Translations under genes and position numbers: made by a program
Assembly: GCA_025846845.1 (NCBI GenBank)
Contig: JAOYTL010000020.1
Coordinates: 1-64,000, forward strand
DNA: 64,000 nucleotides
From: Alloboseaceae bacterium BT-24-1
Lineage (GTDB): Bacteria; Pseudomonadota; Alphaproteobacteria; Rhizobiales; Beijerinckiaceae
Direction of reading: 5' to 3'
Part shown: one piece after another, positions 55,785 through 64,000 of the stretch
How the letters are laid out: the number at the start of each line of letters is the position of its first letter
Numbering within the stretch: the stretch's first letter is position 1
Notes under the pieces: model-generated
Seen by the model: only the letters and a program-made list of their open reading frames with translations
Database searches by the model: none
Told to the model about the DNA's origin: nothing

Positions 55785-57611
55785 ATGACTGCGCGAGCGC
55801 TGACCAAACGAACCCTTTGCCTGACGGTTGCCTGCCTCACGGCGGCATCGCCGGTAGAGGCTACGGCGCAGACGCAGATGATGGCCGGGTTCGACCCGTA
55901 CAACCCGTTCGGCTCCGCCGCCCAGCTCCTCTGGCAGCGCATCCAGCAGCAATGCCCGCAGCTCAAGCTGCCCGTCGCCATCGGCATCGCCTCGCGCCCT
56001 GCGACCCGCGACGCCTTCACGACCGACCAGGGCAACAACATCATGCAGCAGATCCGGGCTGCATTCTCGAACATCCCTGACGTCTCGATGGCGCCCTGGC
56101 TCGACATCGACCCGATCAAGGGCATCGTCGACACCGGGGTGCTCGACAGCCCGATGGCGGGCAACAGCAAGGAACAGCTCGCCAAGATCCAGATCGAGGT
56201 CCGGGCGTCGGGCCAGAAGGTCGGCGCGGCAGCGCGCTTCAATCTGTCGGCGCATGGCTGGAACGGCTATGAGAGCTGCTCGCCGAGCCTCGACCCTTTC
56301 ACCGTCTCGCAGGATTTCATCGGCGAGGAGTACAGCTCGACCGACGAGCTCTTCAACCGGGTCGCAGCCGGTGTCTGGGCGGCCTCGGTCGACACCTCCA
56401 ACCCCGTCACGCTCTCGGTCAGGATGCTGAGCGGCTTGCCCGTCAGCCCCGGCTGGCAGGAATTCTTCTCCGACAAGCTGCGGCGCGCGCTGAGCAAACA
56501 GAACGCCGAGGAGAAGGAAACCAAGATCCGGGCCGAGCGCCACGTCTCCCTGGTGATCGCACATGACCCCGCCGGCGCCGAGGACAAGCGCTGGGACGGC
56601 ATGGTCACCGTCGACCCACGTCCGCTGGGCTACCGGATCTCGGTCAGCGTCAATCGCCGGAACACGACACCAGTCTCCGAGGACGGGCTCGTCACGCTCG
56701 ACGAGTTGCCGACGATGCAGCAATGGGCCGCGCTCGGCCCGACGGCTCAGACGCCGCGGCTCGACCAGACACCGATGCGGATCAATGCCCGCATCGAGGG
56801 TGGCCGGGCCCTGCAGCAATACCCCTTCCTGGTCGTGCAGGAATCCTATGTCGAGGTCGATATTCCGACCGGCAGCGTCCGTGGGCCGCACCCGACCGTG
56901 CCCGTCGACGTGCTCGGCCGCAACAACGCCCCGATGAAGACCATCCACATCGCCAATCCGAGCCGCCCGAACCTGCGGCGTTACAAGCTCGGCCCCGGCG
57001 AATACACAATCCGGATCGGCAGTGCCGGCCCCGTCGCACAGGATTTCCAGCTGCGGGCGCGTGCGGTCGACACCAAGGACATGCTGGTGCCCGAAGCGCC
57101 CGGCAGGCTGCTGCGCCGCTTCCAGGACTGGTACGCCAGCGTCTCCGAGGATCCCCGCACCGGCCAGCGCACCTGCTTTGCCTACACCGCAGCGCAGGAG
57201 GCAACACCGCGCTATTGGCGCGAACAGGCTCCTTTCATCCTGTTGCAGGCCAGCAGCGGTGGAACCAACGACCTCCAGCATCTGATCGAGGACAAGCGCT
57301 ACTACAAGGCCGGCGCGCCCTTCGAGGCCGTGATCAACGAGGGCAGCGCGTTGCGCCGGCTCAATGCCGCCCCGACCGCTTCCGGCAATTTCATCCGCCC
57401 GATGAAGCAAGGCTCGAACGGCCAGCCCATCCTCGATATGGACGCGGTCGCCGGCTACAATCGAGGCACGACGCTGGAGATCAGCGGCACCACGCCTGAG
57501 GGGCGCCCGGCTCATGTGGTCTACTCGCTGCAGGGCTACCGCGCCGCCGTCAACGCCATGTCGCTGGAATGCGGCCGGCGCGACCTCGCCAACGCGCTGG
57601 TCTGGAAGTAG
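55785..57611 (+). CDS. Large secreted protein with C-terminal IalB-like domain
   Basis: A 608-residue exported protein with a signal peptide ending TAQA. Residues 35-440 have no family that I recognise and include one cysteine pair region (QQCPQL, ESCSPS). The last 170 residues resemble invasion-associated locus B proteins: RTCFAYTAAQEATPRYW, then FLLQASS-type strand and the final SLQGYRAAVNAMSLECGRR with the second cysteine. IalB proteins are periplasmic and about 180 residues, so this is an unusually long relative. Function unknown. Confidence 0.7.
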   Translation: MTARALTKRTLCLTVACLTAASPVEATAQTQMMAGFDPYNPFGSAAQLLWQRIQQQCPQLKLPVAIGIASRPATRDAFTTDQGNNIMQQIRAAFSNIPDVSMAPWLDIDPIKGIVDTGVLDSPMAGNSKEQLAKIQIEVRASGQKVGAAARFNLSAHGWNGYESCSPSLDPFTVSQDFIGEEYSSTDELFNRVAAGVWAASVDTSNPVTLSVRMLSGLPVSPGWQEFFSDKLRRALSKQNAEEKETKIRAERHVSLVIAHDPAGAEDKRWDGMVTVDPRPLGYRISVSVNRRNTTPVSEDGLVTLDELPTMQQWAALGPTAQTPRLDQTPMRINARIEGGRALQQYPFLVVQESYVEVDIPTGSVRGPHPTVPVDVLGRNNAPMKTIHIANPSRPNLRRYKLGPGEYTIRIGSAGPVAQDFQLRARAVDTKDMLVPEAPGRLLRRFQDWYASVSEDPRTGQRTCFAYTAAQEATPRYWREQAPFILLQASSGGTNDLQHLIEDKRYYKAGAPFEAVINEGSALRRLNAAPTASGNFIRPMKQGSNGQPILDMDAVAGYNRGTTLEISGTTPEGRPAHVVYSLQGYRAAVNAMSLECGRRDLANALVWK

Positions 57612-57627
57612 TCGCCGGCCTATGCAA

Positions 57628-58203
57628 TCAGGCCAGCGCGAGCGCCGCCTGCGCCGGCCCTGCTCCTTCGCCCGCGGACTCGAACCTGATCAGACCGCGA
57701 CGGACGTCCCTGGCCGCGTCGAGCACGGAGGTGAGAGAGCGAGCGGAGCGTTCCAGCACGCCGAGCAGCGCCGGGACGAGGCGCGGATCGCTCCAGACAT
57801 CCTGCGCACGGCGTCCGAAAGGAGCCAGGAAGGGTTCGAGTCCGCTCCAGGCAAAAACAATCTCGGGCGGACGCGTCGCAGCTGCATCGAGGCCGAGCAG
57901 GATGCGCTCGATGATCGGGGCCCAGACGCCATCGTCATAGCGGCCGGCCGGCAGCAGGACGATCAGCCGCTCGGCGCCCGTCAATGCCATCTGCGCCTGC
58001 GAGGCGGACTGAGCCGGCTCGCGGAACAGGCGCGGCAGCAGGCGCGGTGCAAGAATGCTCGCCGCAATCATGCGCGACGACCCATCCGAGGCCTCAGACA
58101 ACGCCAGTGGGCGGGTCGCGACATCCTCGCCGGCCGTGGCCTGGGCGAGTGTGAGCGGCAAGGCAGCCGGCAAGGCGGCAAAGCAAACCGATTCCGCCGT
58201 CAT
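57628..58203 (-). CDS. Hypothetical protein, 191 residues, divergent from the ATPase-like operon
   Basis: An unrecognised Ala/Leu-rich soluble protein without a signal peptide or membrane segment. It contains LTGAERLIVLLPAGRYDDG and PPEIVFAWSGLEPFLAPFG, which suggest an alpha/beta fold with a buried strand. I take ATG 58203; an ATG at 58350 is possible but adds a basic, low-quality stretch. It faces away from the 58401 gene across a 197-base gap, and its stop lies 16 bases from the convergent IalB-like gene. Confidence 0.5.
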   Translation of the reverse strand: MTAESVCFAALPAALPLTLAQATAGEDVATRPLALSEASDGSSRMIAASILAPRLLPRLFREPAQSASQAQMALTGAERLIVLLPAGRYDDGVWAPIIERILLGLDAAATRPPEIVFAWSGLEPFLAPFGRRAQDVWSDPRLVPALLGVLERSARSLTSVLDAARDVRRGLIRFESAGEGAGPAQAALALA

Positions 58204-58400
58204 CGCATCTTGCTCCGTTTCATTGCCGCCCTTCCCGGCAAGCCGGTCCGGCAGGTCTCGGAAGTCGCGGCCAACCGGCCGCAAGATCAGGCCCGCACGA
58301 CGAAAGTGGGGGCCGGAGCATCTCTTGCAAGACGTCGGGCCATCGCGCAAGGTCGCCTCGCATCACCCTGCCTCATTCGCCTTTCCCGGAGCCTGTTTTT

Positions 58401-60767
58401 GTGACCTCCTCCGTGGCGCCCGTCGCTATCATCTGGGACGGGTCGCGCCATGTCGCCGCGATCTGGCGACAAAGCGCTCCGATCCGTTTCCTGGCGGCCG
58501 AGGAGGCCGGGGGACGCATCAGCCTGATCGCGGCGGCCGACGCAGGAACCGCGCCGCTCTACGGCAAGTTGCCAGCGGGAAGCCGAGCCCTTCATGCCGT
58601 GACGCTGAACGCGGATGGCCGGCTGACCACGACTCCCGTTCAGCTCGACGACAGGCTTTCGCTCAACGAGGCCGACCGGCGTGCATCTGGCCTTTCGCTG
58701 GTGCAGGTGCACCGTGACGCCGATGGCAGGCTCGCGCTGCAGGATGAGCTCGCCGGCGAACAGGATCGGACCACAGTCCTGGCTTCCGGCTTCAATCAAG
58801 CCAGCGGCTCGCAGACGGAAGGCTTTCGCGTGCTGGTCGGCCCCTTCCTCAACTCCGAGGACGAGCGGGCCGCCCTGACAAAGATGGCCGCAAGCCGAAG
58901 CGGCGCAGCCGAAGGGCTGACACTCTCCTTCAGCGGCGACGATGCCCGGGCCGCGTCCGCGGGGCTTCTGGTCGCGCATCTGCCGGCAGCGATGCGCGAG
59001 GCCAGACAGGCGTTGGGCCAGATCGATCAGGAACTTCGGCTCGCCATCGAGGCCGAACTCGACCTGCTCGCCGCTTCGCTCACCGACCAGCGCGACGTCG
59101 ATGCGACCGGCCTTGGCCGTCTTGCCGCGCTGCGCCGCGGCTTTCGCCTGCTCCGCCCGCAGGTTAACGCTGACGGCAGCGCTGGTGTCACTCTCCCTGA
59201 TTGGGTGGAAGGTGACGAGATCATCGTTTTCGCCGCGCCGCGCCGCCAGCTGACGTGGGTTGGCGAAGGCGAGGCGATCAGCGGCACGCCGATGACATTG
59301 CGCTGGCAGGACAGAGCGTTCGCTATCACCTCGCACCGCCAGGGCTATGCCGCCTCGACCGCGACCGGATTGACGCTCGGCACAAGCGGCGGCAACGCCC
59401 TGGTCGTCGCAGAGGCCGGCGGCAGCGCTCCGCTGCATGACGATCTCGCGCTCGCCGCGGGACGCCTGGCCGAAGGGCTCTGGCGCGCCACGAGCGCTCT
59501 CCAGCCGGCACGCCTCGCCGCTATGCTCGACGAGATCGCAGGCCAGGCGACGCAAGCGCCGGCCGGGCAACTCGCGCGCCTCGATGCGCGCGCCAAGGAC
59601 GCCGCACCGGCAAGTCTGCTCGATGCGCTGGCGGCGACCGCGGGTATCGATCCGGCACGAACCGACGAGCTCGGCGAACGCACGCTCGACGAGCAGATCG
59701 CCATGCTGCTGCGGGCGATCGCCCAGCCACAGCTGGCAAGACGTGCCTGCGCCGTCCGCCTCGCTTTGCCTCTACCCGGTACCGCCCGCGATGAGACGGC
59801 GCTGGAGCGGCTGCTCGCCTGGTACGAAGACCCCAATCTGCCGCAAGTGCTGGCCCGCGAAGCGATGGCGCTCGCTGGCCATGATCGACGGGCAATGCGC
59901 CTGCTGCACGATGTCGCCGCGAGCGCCCATCAGAGCTGGCTCGACGCCGGCCTCGCCACCGAAGTCGAGCAGGCGGTGGCCGACGCCGCCACACGCAGCG
60001 GCCAGCGCCGGCTGTCGCCGCTCGATACCCTGCTGCTCGACCTGCGACGACAGCCGCAACGGCAGCCGACACCCGGCCTCGAAACGATTGCCCGCATGCG
60101 CAGCGAACTCGCCGAGGCAGCGCAGCAGGCGAGCCAGCCGGCAGCGATCACCGACGAGCTGGCCCGGCGGCTCGGCGAACTGACCCCTGGCGAGATCGTC
60201 CTGCTGCATGACCATTTCGCCGGCTTGCGACGCGAGGTGGAGCAGGCGCTCGCGGCCGCCGATCTCATTCGCGGCTGGGAACGGGTGGCTGGCTATCCTG
60301 ACCTCGCCGCACGCGCGCATCGCAGCGGCGGCCCCGTGCGCGGCGCCGCGCGCCTCACGGCGACGAGCCGCCATTTCGCCGGCTCGCTGGCGCGGATCGA
60401 GAGCCTAGCCCCGGCCCTCGCTAGTCTCTCGGCGCAGATCGATGCCTTGCTTGGCCCCGTCGGCGAAGCGGCGAGCCGCGGACAGGCGCTACGCACGACG
60501 CTCGAAAACTATAGCCGCCTGCTGCTGGCGCAGATGGCGCTACGCGAAGCCGACGCCGCCTTCGCCGAAGTGCCGTTCGCCAGCCGCGCGCTCGCCGATC
60601 CCCATGATACCGGTTTCGGCGCCGCCTATCGCCGGCTCAGGGCCGGCGCCGGCGACATGCTGCCGCGCTATCTCGCCGCGGCCGCCGCATTGACCGGCCT
60701 CGATCATCACTGGGGCGTTTCGCTTGCCGGCGACGCCGCGGCCACCGCTTCGAGGCCGGACGCATGA
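58401..60767 (+). CDS. Hypothetical protein, 788 residues, partner of the Hsp70-like protein
   Basis: No family recognised. The first 330 residues look like mixed alpha/beta with a helical pair (about 175-215: HLPAAMREARQALGQIDQEL, ELDLLAASLTDQ) and a beta-rich stretch (230-320). From about 350 it is almost wholly helical, rich in Ala, Leu, Arg and Glu, with likely coiled-coil parts near 560-600 and 640-720. No signal, membrane segment, P-loop or catalytic motif seen. The start is GTG 58401. The stop overlaps the next start as ATGA, so the two are made together and probably interact. Confidence 0.7.
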   Translation: MTSSVAPVAIIWDGSRHVAAIWRQSAPIRFLAAEEAGGRISLIAAADAGTAPLYGKLPAGSRALHAVTLNADGRLTTTPVQLDDRLSLNEADRRASGLSLVQVHRDADGRLALQDELAGEQDRTTVLASGFNQASGSQTEGFRVLVGPFLNSEDERAALTKMAASRSGAAEGLTLSFSGDDARAASAGLLVAHLPAAMREARQALGQIDQELRLAIEAELDLLAASLTDQRDVDATGLGRLAALRRGFRLLRPQVNADGSAGVTLPDWVEGDEIIVFAAPRRQLTWVGEGEAISGTPMTLRWQDRAFAITSHRQGYAASTATGLTLGTSGGNALVVAEAGGSAPLHDDLALAAGRLAEGLWRATSALQPARLAAMLDEIAGQATQAPAGQLARLDARAKDAAPASLLDALAATAGIDPARTDELGERTLDEQIAMLLRAIAQPQLARRACAVRLALPLPGTARDETALERLLAWYEDPNLPQVLAREAMALAGHDRRAMRLLHDVAASAHQSWLDAGLATEVEQAVADAATRSGQRRLSPLDTLLLDLRRQPQRQPTPGLETIARMRSELAEAAQQASQPAAITDELARRLGELTPGEIVLLHDHFAGLRREVEQALAAADLIRGWERVAGYPDLAARAHRSGGPVRGAARLTATSRHFAGSLARIESLAPALASLSAQIDALLGPVGEAASRGQALRTTLENYSRLLLAQMALREADAAFAEVPFASRALADPHDTGFGAAYRRLRAGAGDMLPRYLAAAAALTGLDHHWGVSLAGDAAATASRPDA

Positions 60768-63700
60768 CCAGCTTGCCCTGCTACAACCTCGAGACCCGGC
60801 TGGGGAGCTTTGCCGCGACCATCGCGCTCGATCGCAGCGGCGATCTGATTGACCTCCTCGCCTTCGAGGCGCCGGAGGACATGGTCAAAGCGGTGACGGT
60901 CTCGCTGGTCTCGCATGCGCCCGGCCTCGCCAGCGGCGTCGATATCGGCTGGCTGCAAGGCAATGCCCTGCTCGACAAGGCCGCGATCCGGGCTGGCGAG
61001 CGCCTGGTGCTGGGCCTGCGTCGCGAAGCCGTGATGCGCGCCGTGGCGCACCACCGGGCCCAGGCCGATGCCGACAGCGACGCCAGCATCGAGATCGCCT
61101 TCTCGACCATTGTCGAGACGGCGAGCGGCACCCGCGCCTCGCCGCGGCGCATCGTCAAGGTCGCGGCGCTCGCCGGCGCCTCGCAGCCGGAGTGGCGGAT
61201 CGAGCCGGTCGAGATCGACCTGGATTCCCTGCACGCCGGCAAGCTGCTCGCGATCGGCCAGATCGCCATCGATATCCCCAAGGACATCGTGCTCGAAGGC
61301 CGGCGCGGGCTGACGATCGAGGCGAGCTGCTTCGGCATCAAGGCGCAGCATCTTTCGCTCGGTGTCGCGGCGCCGATGGATCATTCGGTCTCGCTCAGGC
61401 GCTTTCCGGACACCGGTACCGCGACCAGCCGGCACCTGATCTGGCTCGCCGATGCGCCGGCCCTGGCCGGCCAGGAGGTGCGCCTCGACGTGACGCTGAC
61501 GCGGGACGCCGTGCTCGACTTCGTCGACGAGACGATCCAGGCCAATCCGAGGGCCCCCCTGCAGGTGAGGCTCACCGCCAAGCTCGGCGGCTGGGTCGGC
61601 CAGGACGGCGCCGGCCACGATCCGGACGGCCCGGCCAAGCCGTGGTCGAGCGCGCTCGAAGCCCGTTCGGTGCCGATCCGCAGCCAGAACCGCGGCGAGG
61701 TCGCGCTGACGATCGCGGGGCAGCATTTCAGCTGTCCACTCGGTGGTACCGCACAACTCGACATCACCAGCGGGCTCAATGCCGAGGTCGATCCGGACGA
61801 CGAGACCTCGATCGTGCGCTGCGACGGGCTGGTGATCGATCTGCGCCGCTGGCCGCTGACCCGGACCGCACCGCTGATGGTCGAAGTCACCAGCCGCATG
61901 GGCGAGAGCGAGATCGCCGAGCCGTCGACGCCCTTCCCGCTCGAGATCGTGCGCGAGGGCGATTTCGGCAGGCGCGGCCGCGCCGTCGTGCCGATGCAGA
62001 ACCTGACCTCGACCCTGTCGCGCGCCGTGCGTACCAGCGGCGCCAATGTGCTACGCGGCGAGATCACCGTCTCGCTCGCGATCAAGGCCGGCGACGAGGG
62101 CGGGCGGGCTTTCGCGCAGGCGAGCCTGCCGCTGCGCTATAGCCGCCGCGTCCACCGCCTGCCGATCTGTATCGACCTCGGGGCGTCCGCGACCTCGATC
62201 TGGTCCGGAGCGCCACGTGCCGCCGGCCGGGCGACCGAGATCAGGCCGCTCGCGCTCGGCACCTGGCTCGCCGCCCATGTCGACCCGCGCCATGGCGAGG
62301 CCGCCCTGCAGGATGCCGGCGCCGCGCCGCTGATACCAAGCCATGTCGGGCTCGATTCCGGTAACAATCTGCGCGCCGACCATGCGCCGCACAGCCTGCC
62401 AGACCTCGCCTTGATCGGCTCGGACCGCGTCAGCGTGGCGCGCCGGCTCAAGGCGTTCGCACGGCGTTACGACGTCTCCGCCCCGGCCCCGCCGCCGCAG
62501 GCCGGGCTGCCCGAAGGCGGCAAGCGGATCGACTCGCTGAAGCACGCGCTGACCTCCGGCGCGGTCTCGCTGACGTTGAACGAGCCGGTGCACCGCTACG
62601 ACGCCGCGGCCGACCGGGTCGTCGCCACCAACACCGTCGAGATCGCGCCACTGGTCGCCGACGTGCTCGACGAGCTGGTCGACCTCTATGTGCTGCGTCT
62701 CGGCGAGGATCGGCTGCGGGTCGAGGACCATGCGCCGCCCCCGGTGGTGCCGCGCATCCTGGTCTCCTGCCCGAGCGGCATCGGCGACGAGATCGCCTCG
62801 CGCTACCGCGCCGCACTCGAACTCTTCTCGCAGCGCCTGGAGCGGCTCTTTCCCGGCACGACCAGCTTCCCCGACGCTGCCGTCACCGTACCCGAGGCCG
62901 TCGCGGCCGCACGTTATGTCGCCAGCCTGCCGGAGGTGCGCGCCGCCGTACCGGACCTGGGCGAGGCGCTGCTCATCACGCTCGACATCGGCGGCGGCAC
63001 CAGCGACGTCGCGCTCGCCTCCTTGCGTCGCGATGGCGACCGGCTGAACCATGCGACGCTCGCCACCTTCGGCCTGCCTGCTGGCGGCGACCTGATCGAC
63101 GAGGCGCTGACCGGCATCGCTGCGGCGCTGATCGACCGGGCGATGGAGGGGCAGGACGCCCACTGGCAGCCCGCCTTCGCCGAAGCCTCGCTTGCTCGCG
63201 CCATCCAGCGCGAGGACGCGGTCGCGCTGGCGGCGCGCAGCTGGCTGCGGAACGCAGTGAAGCAGGCCAAGGCGCGCCTCGCCAACCATCTGAGCGAGAA
63301 GGCGCAGGTCTCCTCGTCGCGTTATCGCTGGGATGCGGATGCGGCCGACGAGACATTCGACCTCATCCTCGCCGAGGTGAGGCCGGATGGCGGACCGGCC
63401 GGCCTCTATGTCGCACAAGGCGAGCCGAAGCTGGCGGAGGCGGCATCGAGGTCGGGTCTGCAGCTTGCGCTCGACAGTCCCGACAAGGCCGGCATCCGCC
63501 GTCTGATACTCAAGCTCTCGCGCGCTGCGCTGGAGAAGGGCGCCGGCGAGGCCTCGCAGCGCCTGACCGAAATCGGCGCCGTGCTCGGCGGCATGCTGCC
63601 GCGCCTCGCCCGCGCCGCCGGCCCGAACCCGACGCGCCGGCCGACCGTGATCATGGTGCCGACCGGGCGCGCCGCGCTCTGGCCGCCGATCTTCGAGGCG

Positions 63701-64000
63701 ATCGCCGCCGAAGCCGAGGCCAGCCGGGCCGCCTTCCCGTTCGAACGGCCGTTCTCGCCGGCGGCGATGAAGAAGGCGGTGATCGCGGGCGCCGCCATCC
63801 TCGGCATCGAGGGCGACATGGCCGGCAGCACGGTGCAGCACAAGAACCCGCTCGGCATCGCCGCGATGGCGGTGCAGATGCGCGATCTCGGCGCCACCGG
63901 CCTGCGCACCGAGTTCGCCGCCGAGCGCATCCACTATCTCGGCTACGACATCGCCTCGGGTGCGCGTGTCCATGCCGAGCATGACGAGGCGGCTCCGAGC
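60764..64000 (+). CDS. Large Hsp70/actin-fold ATPase-like protein, SrfB-like (3' end outside window)
   Basis: Open for 1,079 codons from ATG 60764 to the window edge without a stop. Residues 1-460 form a beta-rich domain of unknown type. The actin/Hsp70 nucleotide fold begins at about 467: phosphate-1 ICIDLGASATSIW, then phosphate-2 LITLDIGGGTSDVAL (about residues 738-752) and AGGDLIDEAL. The C-terminal HKNPLGIAAMAVQMRDLG and RIHYLGYD resemble the end of SrfB as I remember it. No signal or membrane segment is seen. It is likely a cytoplasmic ATPase working with the preceding gene product; its role is unknown. Confidence 0.8.
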   Translation, partial: MTSLPCYNLETRLGSFAATIALDRSGDLIDLLAFEAPEDMVKAVTVSLVSHAPGLASGVDIGWLQGNALLDKAAIRAGERLVLGLRREAVMRAVAHHRAQADADSDASIEIAFSTIVETASGTRASPRRIVKVAALAGASQPEWRIEPVEIDLDSLHAGKLLAIGQIAIDIPKDIVLEGRRGLTIEASCFGIKAQHLSLGVAAPMDHSVSLRRFPDTGTATSRHLIWLADAPALAGQEVRLDVTLTRDAVLDFVDETIQANPRAPLQVRLTAKLGGWVGQDGAGHDPDGPAKPWSSALEARSVPIRSQNRGEVALTIAGQHFSCPLGGTAQLDITSGLNAEVDPDDETSIVRCDGLVIDLRRWPLTRTAPLMVEVTSRMGESEIAEPSTPFPLEIVREGDFGRRGRAVVPMQNLTSTLSRAVRTSGANVLRGEITVSLAIKAGDEGGRAFAQASLPLRYSRRVHRLPICIDLGASATSIWSGAPRAAGRATEIRPLALGTWLAAHVDPRHGEAALQDAGAAPLIPSHVGLDSGNNLRADHAPHSLPDLALIGSDRVSVARRLKAFARRYDVSAPAPPPQAGLPEGGKRIDSLKHALTSGAVSLTLNEPVHRYDAAADRVVATNTVEIAPLVADVLDELVDLYVLRLGEDRLRVEDHAPPPVVPRILVSCPSGIGDEIASRYRAALELFSQRLERLFPGTTSFPDAAVTVPEAVAAARYVASLPEVRAAVPDLGEALLITLDIGGGTSDVALASLRRDGDRLNHATLATFGLPAGGDLIDEALTGIAAALIDRAMEGQDAHWQPAFAEASLARAIQREDAVALAARSWLRNAVKQAKARLANHLSEKAQVSSSRYRWDADAADETFDLILAEVRPDGGPAGLYVAQGEPKLAEAASRSGLQLALDSPDKAGIRRLILKLSRAALEKGAGEASQRLTEIGAVLGGMLPRLARAAGPNPTRRPTVIMVPTGRAALWPPIFEAIAAEAEASRAAFPFERPFSPAAMKKAVIAGAAILGIEGDMAGSTVQHKNPLGIAAMAVQMRDLGATGLRTEFAAERIHYLGYDIASGARVHAEHDEAAPS

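Noticed and set aside
62051..63982. 643-codon open frame on the minus strand opposite the Hsp70-like gene
   Set aside because: Its translation is the low-quality Asp/Arg/Gly/His mix typical of antisense frames in GC-rich genes, while the plus strand has Hsp70-fold motifs in frame.

Overview
The window is a GC-rich stretch (about two thirds G+C by eye) with dense, short-spaced operons and ATGA/GTGA overlaps. The gene content (ExbBD-TonB behind an Irr/ICE-like box, CopCD, PCuAC, an IalB-like protein, many ABC importers) fits an alphaproteobacterium of the Hyphomicrobiales. A Bosea-like organism is my guess from general resemblance and was not tested. I see no phage, transposase, CRISPR array, tRNA or rRNA gene; the region looks like ordinary chromosome rich in catabolic and metal-handling genes. 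The far left edge carries a strong leftward promoter that resembles a ribosomal RNA operon promoter.

Layout. 0.4-4.8 kb: ornithine cyclodeaminase-like protein, acetolactate-synthase-like ThDP enzyme, aldehyde dehydrogenase. 4.8-7.9 kb: envelope and redox genes (SCO copper chaperone, YafK-type L,D-transpeptidase, DsbA-like protein, a 54-residue CoxF-like protein). 7.9-12.9 kb: a leftward pbr/cad-type Zn/Cd/Pb resistance operon (P1B ATPase, ICMT-like methyltransferase, LspA, CDF exporter) with a divergent PbrR/CadR-type MerR regulator and a clear MerR operator. 12.9-16.9 kb: a copper operon (small Cys-rich protein, YcnI, CopC-CopD fusion, exported DJ-1-type protein, PCuAC) closed by a perfect terminator. 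17.0-28.4 kb: an eleven-gene operon for a non-phosphorylative sugar-acid pathway: DapA-family lyase, enolase-superfamily dehydratase, CUT1 ABC importer, epimerase/dehydrogenase, an IclR regulator fused to an SMP-30 lactonase, SDR, and FAD-linked 2-hydroxyacid dehydrogenase. 28.6-31.0 kb: ExbB-ExbD-TonB.

31.0-36.1 kb: an esterase-like lipoprotein, an SDR, a RcnR/RcnA-type nickel/cobalt efflux pair, a GNAT protein and an unknown. 36.1-42.4 kb (leftward): nucleoside hydrolase, a CUT2 sugar importer, SDR and FGGY kinase. 42.4-46.7 kb: a polar amino-acid importer with an amine oxidase-like flavoprotein under a divergent XRE-cupin regulator, with two CATGAA-type palindromes exactly 50 bp apart. 46.8-49.8 kb: hydrolase, cytochrome c, NUDIX, 2OG-Fe(II) oxygenase. 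49.9-52.9 kb: copper ATPase plus CueR with a perfect CueR promoter. 53.5 kb: a P450 behind a textbook sigma-54 promoter. 55.3-57.6 kb: a glycine-zipper lipoprotein and a large IalB-like protein.

57.6-64 kb holds the least familiar part: a divergent small protein, a 788-residue protein with no recognisable domain, and, translationally coupled to it, a protein of at least 1,079 residues that runs off the window. That last protein carries both phosphate-binding motifs of the Hsp70/actin ATPase fold and resembles SrfB of the srfABC loci in outline. I consider this cluster and the IclR-lactonase fusion the best candidates for undescribed biology here. A palindromic repeat of about 150 bp sits directly behind the solute-binding-protein gene of both sugar importers.
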